NCBI GenBank assembly: GCA_011319805.1
Contig: SJRY01000077.1
Location: forward strand, 62,001 to 126,000
DNA length: 64,000 nucleotides
From: Macrocybe gigantea
Taxonomy: Eukaryota > Basidiomycota > Agaricomycetes > Agaricales > Callistosporiaceae
Reading direction: 5' to 3'
Part shown: positions 36,615 through 48,500 of the stretch, in pieces
Position numbering within the stretch: the first letter of the stretch is position 1
How the letters are laid out: each line of letters begins with the position of its first letter
Notes under the pieces: generated by a model
Database searches by the model: none
What the model was told of the DNA's origin: nothing
Seen by the model: only the letters and a program-made list of their open reading frames with translations
Made by a program: the position numbers and the translations under genes

Positions 36615-38275
36615 ATGTCGACCGCAACTGTGCAGAATTTTGTTCAGGCCATGAAGGCCGGGAGCATAACGCAGAACTGGGATGTCGCCTTGTCCTTCAA
36701 CGCTAAAAAGATCAACGAAAGACTGCGTGCTCGCTTCTCAAAACAGCAGGATTCTGGCATGATAAAGGCTCTTGATTTTTCCTTCAAGGATTACGACGTC
36801 TTGGGCAACGAGTACAACATATCGTATCATATAGAACTTGGTACGCTCCAAGTCAGTGTCAGAAACAGATAACGATGTTTAACGATTATAGGTCCACCTC
36901 TGATCCAGTTTGCTTCAACTGCTGTGGACCCCACCTGTGACTTGACGATGCGAATTCTCGGAGGATGGACATCAATCAAAGACGACAAAAGTGACAAGAA
37001 GGATATTCAGAAGGACAAATACACGATTGACCTCAGTGGGCTCTCGCTCGCCGCAGTGGAGGGGGACTCTGAAATCAAGGACGGCGCAATCATCGCCTTA
37101 CCTGATCCAAGGCAGAAAGAAACAACAGTTACGATTCGCATAAATTTTCGCATTACTGGGAAGACCCCTACTGTTCGCGTTAATTTCCCGGATGATGACA
37201 AGAGCTCCATGAGGAACTCGAACCTTCCGACGTATATTATGAAGGAATTCCAAAAGGACGCTATGCTACGTTATGACCTCGCATCCATCAATAACAAGGC
37301 TCCACCCGACAATGTTCTGGACCTCGTACCATCCAAATTCATTTTCACCACTTACTCTCCAACAGTCGATTCTACCGAGACGTGCCTTACGTTCTTGATA
37401 CAGACTATTGGGAGCGATCAGCCGCACGGGGACCTGAAGAATATCCAAGCGGTTTGGATTACGACGTGGACAAAGCTGAACGTGGCGCCGATTCCACTGA
37501 ATCGCACTGCATGCATCGTCATCAACAATTCTTTCTTCATGCAGATGTACATCATGAAGGCATTGAGGGCACTGAAAATGACCGACCTTGCTACGGTGGC
37601 CGCAGAAGATGGTGGCTTGCGTGTTACCGGAAAATGGCCGACCCCACAGCATCGCCCGAAGATGGTAAAACAAGACCCGGTGCCGATCCCAAGCAAGATG
37701 ATCAGTAAAAAGGTGTACCACGCTGAAGTGCCCGCAAAAGACTTCAATCCGAACGAAGGGGGCAAACAGTTTACATTGACGTTTGCCCAAGCTGTGCGCT
37801 GTCGTCCTTCTTTGAGATTGAATATGCGTTTCTGATGTTTTCAATCATCGTTTAGAATGGGACTGACAAACCGGGGACAATCAGACTTACCTGGAAATGG
37901 GTCTTTCATGATACATGGAGCGGCGAACTTGTAAGCTCAGATTCAACAGCAGATTTCCAAATCACTGATCATACTGCAAATGTTAAGGAGTGGAGCGAAT
38001 TGTCGGATACTATGCCCGTGTATTATATCCCAAAGTCCCAAAACATCTCTGGGTCGTACCAGATCGAATTCACTCTGGACAAGACCTTCGACTCACCCAC
38101 GTTGGGAAGCGAGAGCTTCTCGATCTCCCTGAAAACCGGGGAGAATGACTGGACAGCGGAGGTGAAGAACACTGCAGAGCCGACTTTCTGGGATCATTTT
38201 TTTTCTTTCTTCCCCTTGGCGCCGATCGGGGGCCAGCGTGAGCGTGCTCCTTTGTACGTGAATGGCATTCGCTGA
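36615..38275 (+). CDS. uncharacterised protein, possibly TULIP/P47-like
   Basis: Three exons: 36615-36840, 36892-37793 and 37856-38275; 515 residues, in clean phase. There is no signal peptide; the middle and end are beta-rich with many Thr/Asp/Gly. The start has an N-W-D...N...L pattern (QNWDVALSFNAKKINERL) similar to that opening P47-type TULIP proteins, first noted in clostridial gene clusters and present in other bacteria and some fungi. That resemblance is from memory and weak. If right, the fold would be a lipid-binding beta-barrel; nothing here shows toxicity. The donor of intron 2 (GCT/GTGCGC) is weak but the frame join TFAQA/NGTDKP is good. The C-terminus ends PLYVNGIR. Confidence 0.6.
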
Positions 38276-38813
38276 AGCTCTGAGCCTATTCTAGCTGCGC
38301 CGGCATGGGTCGCGAACGCTGTGCCGAAACCGGCGTCCGTATTAGATTTCAACACTCTTCGCTTTTTCTTGGTGACGAATATTCTTTGTGAGTTCTATTC
38401 GCTAGCTTTGGCTAGTCTCTGCCTCTTATACTCGTTCAGTCCCTGGGGAGAAGGTATTCAAGGCCGACCTCACTTCTGGATTGCTTTTCCCTCGAGATGT
38501 TGTGATCCTCGGTGACATCATTGATGGTTGATGCCAGCCGGCAATGGAGACGTGTCTGTAGGGGACTACGGTCACTGCTTTGTCGGCATTGACTGATTTT
38601 TAGGTCTTGAATGGAGCGTGCACCTTGAGAAACATATTGCCTGCCTAGCGCAATGTACCACCAATGCAAACTTCGATATTCAAGCTATTGAACCCGTTGT
38701 ACATGCATAACACGAAAACGCTACTAATACAATGATTGGGTCGGTCGACCCCTGCGAATCGGATTTGGAAGTTTCTGCACCCTGGAAACCAACTCGGCCA
38801 CGAGTTTGTATCT
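38276..38813. other. convergent intergenic region
   Basis: 538 bp between two convergent genes. Nothing recognised. Confidence 0.5.
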
Positions 38814-39513
38814 CTATTCTGAAGACTGTGTCATGAAAAAATTGGCTCCAACCATTTTGAGGCCATGTCTCCTTCCGAACTCGAAGGCATTCCAGCTTCT
38901 TCTGTCTTCACGCACCGAGCCCCATTCCGGTGCCCCATGCGGGACGGTGAAACCCGACGCAGGTTCTTCAAACAGCAAGAATACTACGGCAATGATTAAA
39001 GGGGGGCAATTCCCACGCTGAAATATGCACCTACCGTATCTATGGAAACCTGTTCCCGGAGGCGGGCCAGGCGGACGATATGCCGTTGTTGAGGGCTGCG
39101 TTTTGAGTGCAGTCGTAACACCGGCAGTCGGTTCTCGAGTTTTCACACCTGTGATCTAGGAGAAGGGTACGATTTTTGCACATGAGCCGCAAGTATGGTA
39201 AACCTGAACGTACAACCCAGTGCCTAAACTCTCTAAATTTCGGATGAGCTCTAGACGGCGCATCGGGGTCCGTCATGACGAGAGTATAAGAAACCTCTTT
39301 TCCCTCCCTCTCGCCTGCCATGGGAGTGAATTTGATCTCGGGTTCTTCGAGCACGCTCTCGACGGTGAGCTTGTTCCCGAGGGCGGCTTCATTGCCCCTT
39401 GGCCATACGACGGAGAAAGGAACAGTGGGCGTGAACTCTGGAATGACGTCCGGGATGACCTGCTCCTTTTTGAGTGCTGCAATTACAGAGGAAAGAGGAT
39501 TATGCGTCGCCAT
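38814..39513 (-). CDS. PEBP-family protein (phosphatidylethanolamine-binding / carboxypeptidase Y inhibitor-like)
   Basis: Three exons: 39513-39214, 39155-39035 and 38983-38814; 196 residues. The PEBP signatures are YTLVMTDPDAPSRAHPKFREF and, after the splice, YRPPGPPPGTGFHRYVFLLF, which form the anion-binding pocket (DPDAP, GTGFHRY). Length and order fit yeast Tfs1-like PEBPs, which inhibit vacuolar carboxypeptidase Y and modulate Ras signalling; a general phospholipid-binding role is equally possible. The start at MATHNPLSSV was chosen because it gives the usual short N-terminus; an in-frame upstream ATG (39570, MYETAQ) exists. The last exon ends MVGANFFMTQSSE. Confidence 0.9.
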
Positions 39514-40737
39514 CTGCTGGTGAAGGTGGTGGTCTGAGTCGATGCAACCCAGTTGCGCTGTCTCATACATTGTGTCATTGGTGCACGGCCCGGGAAGCCG
39601 GAGTCCCGGCTGCCGCCCAGTGGTTCAGCTTGTCCAAAGCACATTCTTAGGATAGTTAAAATCCATATCGCAGCGGTGACGACGACAACGACAGATCAAT
39701 CAAAGGCAATTCAAAAATGCTATTTAGCACCCGATGCTAGAAAATGCGCATCTCTGACGCCGTGACCTAGGTATGCAATTAGAATCGCATTGGGAGGGAA
39801 TTTCGTCTCTACTTAGGCGTACAACAATCGTAGGCCTCTCGGACAAGGTTTCAAAAGACCTGCACGAAAAGGTGAGGTATGCTCCGGTTTCCCATGGGTA
39901 GAAGCATATCGATGATACCAATTTCGACTGTGCTATAAACTTAAAAGAGATGGAATGCCAATCGCGGTAACGAACGGCTTTCAGCGGCTGGTGTGAGTGG
40001 AAAGCGTCATGATATCACGCGCATTTGCATCGAAGAACTCCAGACGAATAGGCTTACTGATGCCCTTCCTGTAGAGGCTCGTCCCTGACAAATCACCTCC
40101 ATATGTTAAGAATCCAGCACAGGCGATCCTTGTCTTCGAGCTAGTTCGTTCCCTTCTGCTTGTCGTATCATCTGCTACGCACCGTCCACGTGGTCCATTT
40201 TCGGAACCTTTTTGCGGCATGCATGTTGCCAACTTTGCTTGTCAAATTGTCAACCAAATACACCACAAATGTAGTTCAGTTCATTTTTTCTACGCTTTCT
40301 TGCACTCTGGCGCCGAAATTTCTTCGAAGTTGTACTGCTATCCAAGCATCCGGGGGATGGACCCGAACCTTCTTTGCACAGGCTCTCGGCGGCAGAACCT
40401 CTGCGATCTCTGGCATGAAGAACGTTATACTGAAGGACAAATCGTAACGGAACCATGCATCATTCATAACCATATGGATACCGCGACCATCTGACTGGCG
40501 TTGTCTCGGACTTCGTTCACACCTGCAAGGAATTGGACAACGCCCAATGGCATTTTTAGTTGATTCTGTCGGGCGATGCATGTGCCAGGGGCTACACGCC
40601 AGCCACATATCAGACCAAGAAGTCTCAAAATACGACGACGGAATCGCTGCTACATTCGTTTGCCGGTACCCCGTCCTAATCTCTGAATCCGAGCGATTCC
40701 AACAAACAAAAGCACGATCAAAAGACATTTGTCGACG
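39514..40737. other. 1.2-kb divergent intergenic region
   Basis: Between the PEBP gene (-) and the alpha-amylase (+). Short ORFs only; the minus ORF 40276-40974 overlaps the amylase exon and is taken as a shadow. Confidence 0.5.
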
Positions 40738-43403
40738 ATGCCATCCTTCTTGTTGAATGCAAAGTTCATCTTGATTTCGTGGCTTGCTGCATCTGCGGCA
40801 GCCGCCCCATTCGCTGACAATCTGACCGTTCCCTCTCCCGCGCTGGCGGACGTCCATGCTCGCGCCCCGTCCTCGGTCAACAAGGTGATCATTCAGATGT
40901 TCGAATGGACCTGGAACAGTATCGCAGCCGAGTGCACGAACTTCATCGGACCGGCTGGTTATGGTTTCGTTCAAGGTATGCTAGTTCACTGGAGAGGTAT
41001 TCAAGCGCATTCGTTCATACATGTATCAGTTAGCCCACCCCAGGAACACGTCGCTGGTCCTCAGTGGTGGACTGACTATCAGCCCGCTTCGTATACTCTA
41101 ACTTCGAAACGAGGAAATAGAGCACAGTTCCAAAGGTTTGCAAAGAAATTTTTTCTAAGTCCCAGTCAGTAATTATTGACCGCCCATAGCATGGTCAACA
41201 CTTGTCATGCCGCGGGTGTCGGAGTCATTGCTGGTACATCCAACTTTTGTCTCGTTTGCCATGGCATTGATTCCTCTCAGATACAATCTTCAATCACATG
41301 GCTGGCATGGACTCTGGAACGGGTGTCGGAGGAAGCTCCTTTACTCATTACAATTATCCTGGAATCTATCAAATTCAGGTAAGTCATTTGCATAGTCATA
41401 TCCTACCTCATCCCATCTTGCACCTTAGGACTTCCACCACTGCGGACTCACAGCAGGGGATGACATTGTCAACTACGGAGATCGTACCCAGGTTCAGACA
41501 TGCGAGCTTGTGAATCTCGCGGAGTAAGTCTGTCTCCTTATCGTGTGACGAACGGCTGATGCACCGTGCTGTGATACCCGTTAAGCCTTGCCACCGACAC
41601 GGAATACGTACGAGGTCGTCTTGCACAATATGGAAACGATCTGCTTTCATTAGGAGTGGATGGTTTCCGTCTTGATGCGGCAAAACGTCGGTCTCTGCCG
41701 TCTTCTTCTGACTTGGTGCTCAACTTATTCACGTGCTATAGATATTGCTGCTGGCGATATCTCCAATACTTTGGGACGCCTTTCTCGCAAGCCTTATATA
41801 ACTCAGGAAGTAATCTGGGGTGCTGGAGAGCCGATTCAGCCCTCAGAATATGTAGGGAACGGTGAGTGTCCGTAACGGCTGCCTTTGTTCTCGGCTAACG
41901 TACAGCTATGCTACTCCAGGAGACGTTCAGGAGTAAGTACCCCTGCAGATGCTATACTAGGTGCAAAGAACTGGGGATCCGTTCTTACTCTCTCCAATAG
42001 ATTCCGCTACACGACAGCTCTGAAGAACGCATTCTTGGGTGGTGGAATATCGGGTTTACAAAATCTGGATAATCAAGGTACCTCAAAGAATCTCGGATCT
42101 CCCTCTGTCTCACTAAATTCGCGTATCCCTCAAGGGTGGATCGCTGGAAGCCAAGCAAATGTGTTTGTCACCAATCATGACACTGAAAGAGTACGTCCCT
42201 ATCCCGTCGTCCGTCTTCGCTCTTCACGAATGAATTCACAGAACGGGGCCTCCCTTAATATCAACTCACCATCCAACACTTACATCACAGCTACGATTTT
42301 CTCCCTTGCCCATCCATACGGCACGCCAACGATCCTCTCAAGTTATTCGTTTGGGAACGTCGACGACGGTGCCCCGAATGGAGGTGAGTCGGCAATTTCG
42401 TACATAATTTCTCAAAACCCAACGTTGCACGTTAAGGCTCCGGGGCTTGCTCTGCTACCGGTGGCAGCGGTGGCTGGCTCTGTCAGCACCGATTCGTCGC
42501 CATCTCTGGAATGGTCGGATTTAGAAACAGCGTTGGCTCTAACCCCTTGACGAACTGGCAGTCTCCGCAATCGCAGCAGATCGCTTTCTGCAGAGGTAAA
42601 GTCTTTGATTAGGAGTTGCTATCGTCTGCGTTTATACAAATCGTTTCGCGCGCAGGCTCGGCTGGTTTTGTTGCTATCAACAACGCGGACTCGGCTTGGA
42701 GCACGACTTTTACGAGTTCTATGGCTGCGGGAACGTACTGCGATGTCATCAGTGGTAAGAGCAATTCTGGATCATGCACAGGCTCTTCGTATGTATATTT
42801 TGCCGTCTTTCGGTTGGGACACGTTCTCCAACACTGTTCCAGGTTCACCGTCGCCTCCGGAGGCACGTTCAGTGCCACGGTCCCAGCTCGCAGCGCGATC
42901 GCTATACACGTCGGCTCTCGGGGAAGCGGTGGCGGCACAGTTGCGGTCACCTTTGCCGAGACGGCCACGACAGTCTTTGGAGAGGTAAGCTGTTACATGC
43001 CATCGGCCTAGCCTTTCGGTGACATTCCTCCGGACTTAGAACATCTTCCTTGTCGGTAGCATACCTCAATTGGCGAACTGGGACCCTAACGCTGCTGTAC
43101 GTCGATACCGTTTCTACTCTGCACTCCATTTTTCTCACAAAGCCGTTCGCAGATTGCACTTTCGTCCGCGACCTATCCTGTATGGCAAGTGACGGTAGCT
43201 CTCCCGGCTAATACGGTATTCGAGTACAAGTTCATCCGGAAGGAAACGGATGGCAGTGTGAGTTTTGGGTTTTGTTTTCTACTCGTCAGAGGGACGAGTC
43301 CCAAACTCATTTTAAAACTCAGGTTGTGTGGGAGTCGGACCCGAATCGCCAGGCGACAGTCGTTGCTTCGGGTACGCAGACAATCACAACGACATGGAGA
43401 TAA
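40738..43403 (+). CDS. secreted alpha-amylase (GH13) with CBM20 starch-binding domain
   Basis: Sixteen exons: 40738-40975, 41030-41135, 41190-41233, 41281-41378, 41429-41523, 41586-41686, 41742-41861, 41920-41932, 42001-42190, 42242-42383, 42437-42595, 42656-42788, 42843-42984, 43040-43096, 43153-43257 and 43323-43403. A signal peptide ([15 protein letters not shown]) predicts secretion. The catalytic residues are visible: nucleophile Asp in GFRLDAAKH, acid/base Glu in TQEVIWG and Asp in VTNHDTER. The C-terminal CBM20 begins at [11 protein letters not shown] and has [14 protein letters not shown] and [13 protein letters not shown], the usual starch-binding tryptophans and strands, ending TTTW-R. 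It cuts internal alpha-1,4 bonds of starch outside the cell, making oligosaccharides for enzymes such as the alpha-glucosidase in this window. A 13-nt exon (41920-41932) is needed to join GNG to DVQEF. Confidence 0.93.
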
Positions 43404-43722
43404 AGGTTTTCCCATGGGAACCCAACTCACATATTCATGACATTTTTTTTCCTATTTTCCGTACGGAGTCTGATTTTCTCCTTCGTCGTGGACAATTCTT
43501 TCATGGAAATTTGCCCGTTTTTGGGCTGATAGTCTTTTTGCACCGAATTTCAAAACCACAGGCGTGTGATAAGATCTACATTCAACTAGAGCGATTCTGA
43601 GGCCAGATTCGGAATCGGATTGGATTGTATCCTTTTCGCCTTGGAGGATTCACTATTGCAACCAGTCACGTTTCAGATGTGCTACGTTTATCCGGTACAT
43701 CCAAGGTAGTCAATGCTAAGTG

Positions 43723-44583
43723 TCAATTCTGCTCTTTTGCTTCCGCTTGTGCTCGTGCTTCCTCCAGCTCCCGCTTTCTCTTCTCTGCAAGCCATGCCTT
43801 GGCGCTTCCGCTGTCATCCAGCCACCATTTGCCCCAGACAGGCTGAAGGAAAATGATCCGTCAGCGAGCTCTGCAAAGAAGAAAAGCGACGGTGCACACC
43901 TTGGACTGGTTCGCCTTTGCCGTTTCATCGGCTTTTTTGAAGTTTACAGGGTAATCCGAACGTTTGATTGGCTATTCGGATCCCAGTCAACATTACAAAA
44001 GGCTCAGGCGAAGAAGGAAGCGACGCACGGTAGCGAGGAAGATGTTCGGCGCCCCACCTTCATTGTTATCACGCGAGTTGGCGACGAGGTTGCCACATTC
44101 TGAACAATAAACATCGTGCTGGACCTCATCTCCCTGGCGCCCGTTTTTCAAGGCATTGAAGATGAACTCGGCAGAATGTACGCCCCGACGCAATGCTGTC
44201 CAGACCCTGCTCGCGAGCTCAGAGACGATCAATACAAGATTGAAAAAGTCGTCAGACTTACCAGTCGATGAATTCGGTGTATTTTCCGCATCCTTTGCAA
44301 GGCGTTGGAATGCCGTGGACTTTGGTAGCCCCGAGACGCGTCTCTTGGAAATCACGTCCAAAGAGATTGCTGAGACGCTTGTATTCGTCTTCGGTGATGT
44401 ACCATGAGTAGAGAGGTTCGCCGTCTACATGATCGATGAGCTTCGTAGGAGGAAGCACTCTTCTGGTGCACTGAAGAGAACGTATGCTAAGGGTGAGGCG
44501 GTCTGAAGAATCTGAGAGAAGAATCTGGGGCCTACTGGGATGAAATCGATGGTCTTCTTAGTCACTATTGCTGTTTCGGCCAT
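43723..44583 (-). CDS. uncharacterised Cys-motif (zinc-ribbon-like) protein, one frame break
   Basis: Four exons: 44583-44262, 44206-44029, 43971-43900 and 43842-43723; about 230 residues. Two CXXC pairs (PCKGCGKYTEF and VYCSECGNLV) suggest one structural zinc. The middle reads IDWVWTALRRGVHSAEFI across the first splice, and the C-terminus is a charged helix (AWLAEKRKRELEEARAQAEA). Similar proteins are widespread in basidiomycetes without known function. The start MAETAIVTKKTIDFIP is in a different frame from the following LSDSSDRLTLSIRSLQ; one extra C in the C run near 44530 would join them. Convergent with the amylase. Confidence 0.65.
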
Positions 44584-45537
44584 TAAGGGCAATACTTGGA
44601 GGGTACAGAGATGACTTGTAAGGGGGGCATTTCGTCAACCCACGGACGTCTATTAAATGCCATGACGGCGTGACTTGGTCCCATCAGAGCTTCCAGGACG
44701 GACGTCATTCTAGGGGCCGCAGAGGCTCAACTTGACTGGTGGAATGGATATGGCAACCGGAATGTTGTTGTCGGCGAGAACTTGCAGAATTAAATTGGTC
44801 AATAGCGGAGGTCACACTAGTACTAAGGAGTACTAATTGGTGAAAATATGCAGTTCGGAGATAGTCAGAGGAGAGCTAAAATTCTCCACTTTGCGAAGTC
44901 GGCTTGGAGCTCGTGGCGCTTTCTGATCTGACGGTCATCGAGCGCTGATTAGGTGGAGCTTCACTAGCTTCACTATTCATTTGGGTTGAGTCATCGAGGC
45001 AATCGGGTGACCATGATTCTTCTAGTGGTGTTCGTTCGCATGAGCACGTTCAAAAGACCAGCACAGTGAATGGAGATGATACAACACACTACAAGCTTTC
45101 ATTTGTTCTTATAAACAATAGGTCCGATCTACGGAATCAGCAGTGTCGATGAACAAAAGTATCGTCGTATGAACAAAAACGATTAAGAATTGCGCCACGA
45201 GGTCGCCAACACGACGCAAAAGAATTTGAAAGGACCAACGACAACACAGCAATCAAGATAACATCGATAGCAACAACTTTAGCGATAAAGAAACCAGTCG
45301 TATCTGCCATGAATCGGGACGTGGAAGACGGGATACATATCCAGTAATCCCGAATGTCGTGATGAAGAGAGACATGAAGAAATGTCGTGAGGTCATGAAG
45401 GAGGGTCAGCGCTTGGGCCGATTAAACCGATATTGCAGTTCTGGATGTGAAAGGCAAGAAAGCGATGGGGCATAGAGTCTAGGCATAGCATATTCGAGTT
45501 TGGGCAGCGAAGGACAGGGCCGAAGGTCAGTTGTGTT
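44584..45537. other. intergenic region, no gene recognised
   Basis: About 950 bp upstream of the Cys-motif gene and downstream of the Ser-rich gene. Only short ORFs. Confidence 0.5.
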
Positions 45538-48500
45538 TTACACTCGGATTGACCGTCGCTGCGCCGCTGGGGTAGGCCGACCACGAGGACGTGGCCTGTT
45601 GATCCTGAGCGACTCGCCGGGTCTAATGGTGCGCTGTCATGAGACTGAACGAAGGGCAATAAAAACACTCGACTCACGTCATGACTGTTCCTTGTCCGAT
45701 TGCATTCTCCTTTCCTTCGGTGGAAGTTTTGCCCGTACTGCGTTTCGTCCAACCGAGAGCAGTTCTCCTGGCAGCAGATGGAACACGTGGTCTTGGGAGA
45801 CCCAGAATACTCTCCTTCTTTGGTTCCAGATTGACAGCTAACGGAGAGAAGGGCTTGAGGGCTTCCAGGACGGAGCCACCAACGGGATCTTGTTCGAATT
45901 GATGGGTTTCTCCTGCAGCACAGGAGTACCAACTTTCTGGAAGACTTCAATCCTGGTGCTTGTTGATGTTTCTTTCGGACTGGCGATGCAGGAACAACTT
46001 TAGTGTACGTTGAGGATACGGCGATGGTCTGGAGTGAGTGCGCACGCGACGCAACCGGAGTTCCGATGGAAGAGGCCCGTAATTCTTAATCGAGTGCTCC
46101 AACAAGGCTTGCATTCCGGCAGGATGACGGGGAGGCTGGAAGGCTGCAGGCGAAATGGTCAGAAACCGTTTCCATGGGCAAGATCCTAGAATCTCACATT
46201 GCAGAGCAAAGATCGAGAACGGTGTGTCAATCCACAATCGCTTGCTCTCTTTGACGGTATCTTGAGCTTCGTCGCGCAAGGCGTAATATTTCCTGAGGGT
46301 AACGATGCCACGTTCGTCATCCCATGTCGAGGACTCGCGAGATGAATCAATAGAAGCGGCGTCGGAATCGACAATGAAAATAGGCTGACAAACGGTCGGA
46401 CTGTCCTTTTTGGATCCGGGAGCTTGGAGATCGGATGCCTTATGCGGAGTCGGTGCATTTGATGTTTCCTCTTCGATGGTCTCGTAGACGGAAGTCCGCG
46501 AAGCACGGTTACGAGAGAAGCGACGGCGATGACCTTGGCCGCGTGCCCTTGTCCTACGACCATGATTGGCAGTCATTGGGTGTGTGAACGTTTGCCAGGA
46601 TGAGATTGACCCGAGACAAATCGATGCTTGATTGAGAGCCGTCACTCATAGAAGAAAAACCGTCCGAAATTGACAACGGGGGTGTATCTCCACCAGAGCT
46701 AGACGTGCACGTGCTGGATCGGGAGCGATTCGCAGGCGGAGGTCGAGAAAAGACGGGATCATGGACTACGTGTTGACATCAGGGCACAGTAGCAATGATT
46801 TTTGGGTGTAGACTCACATGATGCTGAGACGTCTTCGCCCTCAGCAATTAGGCAGCTGTCCTCCAGACTTTGCCTTTCCAGCAGCCCATGCTTAGCCCTG
46901 ATCATTCTCTCATCACCAAATGAGAAAGACGATGTAGAAGCGATGGACGGTTTCTCGAGAATTCTGGCTTTGTTGGGCGATTCTTGATGTTCTGCCTTGC
47001 CATCGAGGCCCTGTGTCAGCTGGAACAATGCGTGTTTACGTTTCTCGATCCGAACGCAAGGCGAAGCATCAATTGACCGGCGGCGAACATGACCGCCACC
47101 GAGCATCTACCACCGGCGTCAGCTAAGGATGAATGACACTCAGGGAATGCGCCTACGCTGATCATTGTATCGTCTTCTTTTCTCGGGCTGTGGGAGGTGC
47201 CCATGCTCAAAATCGAGACTGGCCGGAAGGAGAACGCAGGAGCTAAAGGAGCGCGTCCCACTTCGATGCTGCCGAAGACCGAGTCATCCGAGACTGAGAC
47301 GTTCGTTGCCCTGTCTTGTCGAACAATGAATCCTCAGGATAGCTTGGACCTTCTTCAGACGATGGTCCGACAGCGTCCATGATGGAGTCAAACTCGAACG
47401 AGGATCGGTTCCCAAATTGCTGATCCGTGGAGCTATTGGGCGGTGAAGCTGAAATAGCAGTGAGCGGAACACCATAGTCGCCAGCGGTATCAAACATCTT
47501 GTCCCCGAGGCCTGGTCTGCCCAGTCGCATGGCGGAAAAATCGCTCATGATCGAGTCCGCAGACACGTTTTGACGGTGCCTTGCCCAAGCTGCACGGCCG
47601 CCATTTGCACCATACATCGCATATGACTGAGCGACGCTACTTGCACTTGTACCTGAATCATTTCGTCTGTGGGCAGCGAAACTGCGATTGTAGAGGCTGA
47701 CAGGCGGTCCTTGAGATGCCACAGACATGTTGGATTCATGCCGACGGTGACCTCGGCTGAAAGGAGCCTTGAAATAAAAACTCGACGCATCGCTATCCAC
47801 TCGACGACGGGCGCGGCCAAGGAAGGAAAATGTGTCGTCAACAGTAAGACTGAAGCTGGACATATCCTCCGAAGATGGCCGCTCTCGCAGACTGGGCAGA
47901 CCGTAGTCGAACGGATCACTGACGCCGTTATTGATAACCCGACCATAGGAGGAAACCGACGCGATGCTAAACAATGACTCGTGCTTGTTGTGGTTTACTC
48001 GCCTTGTGTTGGCAGCAGGAGGATAGAACGGAACACAATCTCTTCCAAACTCGAAACCGCGCCTGACCTCATCGAACGACTCGAAGCCAGCGAAACTCAA
48101 ACCAGAGGAATGACGAGAATGTCCGCGTGCATGGACGATTCCTCGAGCAAGTCGTTTCGAGCTGGAATCCGAGTTCAGGCGGGGCCGAGGAATGTTGGAA
48201 GCCTTTTCGTAGATGGACTTCAGAACGGAGTCATCCTCCTCCATAATAGAAGAGTTCGAAAGAGACCGGACATGGGACGGAGGTGGAATAATGTCGGACA
48301 ACGTAAGTGGTTCTTGCCTTCGGCTTCCGAGTTGATTTCAGGAGATGCTTGCGCCCGAGGGATACCCCCAAATCTGAAAGATCTGTTCAATTGACCGTCT
48401 GAAGGTCGGGATGCGTGCGTGGAAGTCGACTCCCGGAGGTTTTCCTTGTCAGATACATCCTCACTAGGGACGATACCTTCCGTATCGTCAGCGCGACTCG

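Noticed and set aside
40276..40974. 232-codon minus ORF
   Set aside because: Overlaps the signal-peptide exon of the alpha-amylase and shows no domain; taken as a shadow.
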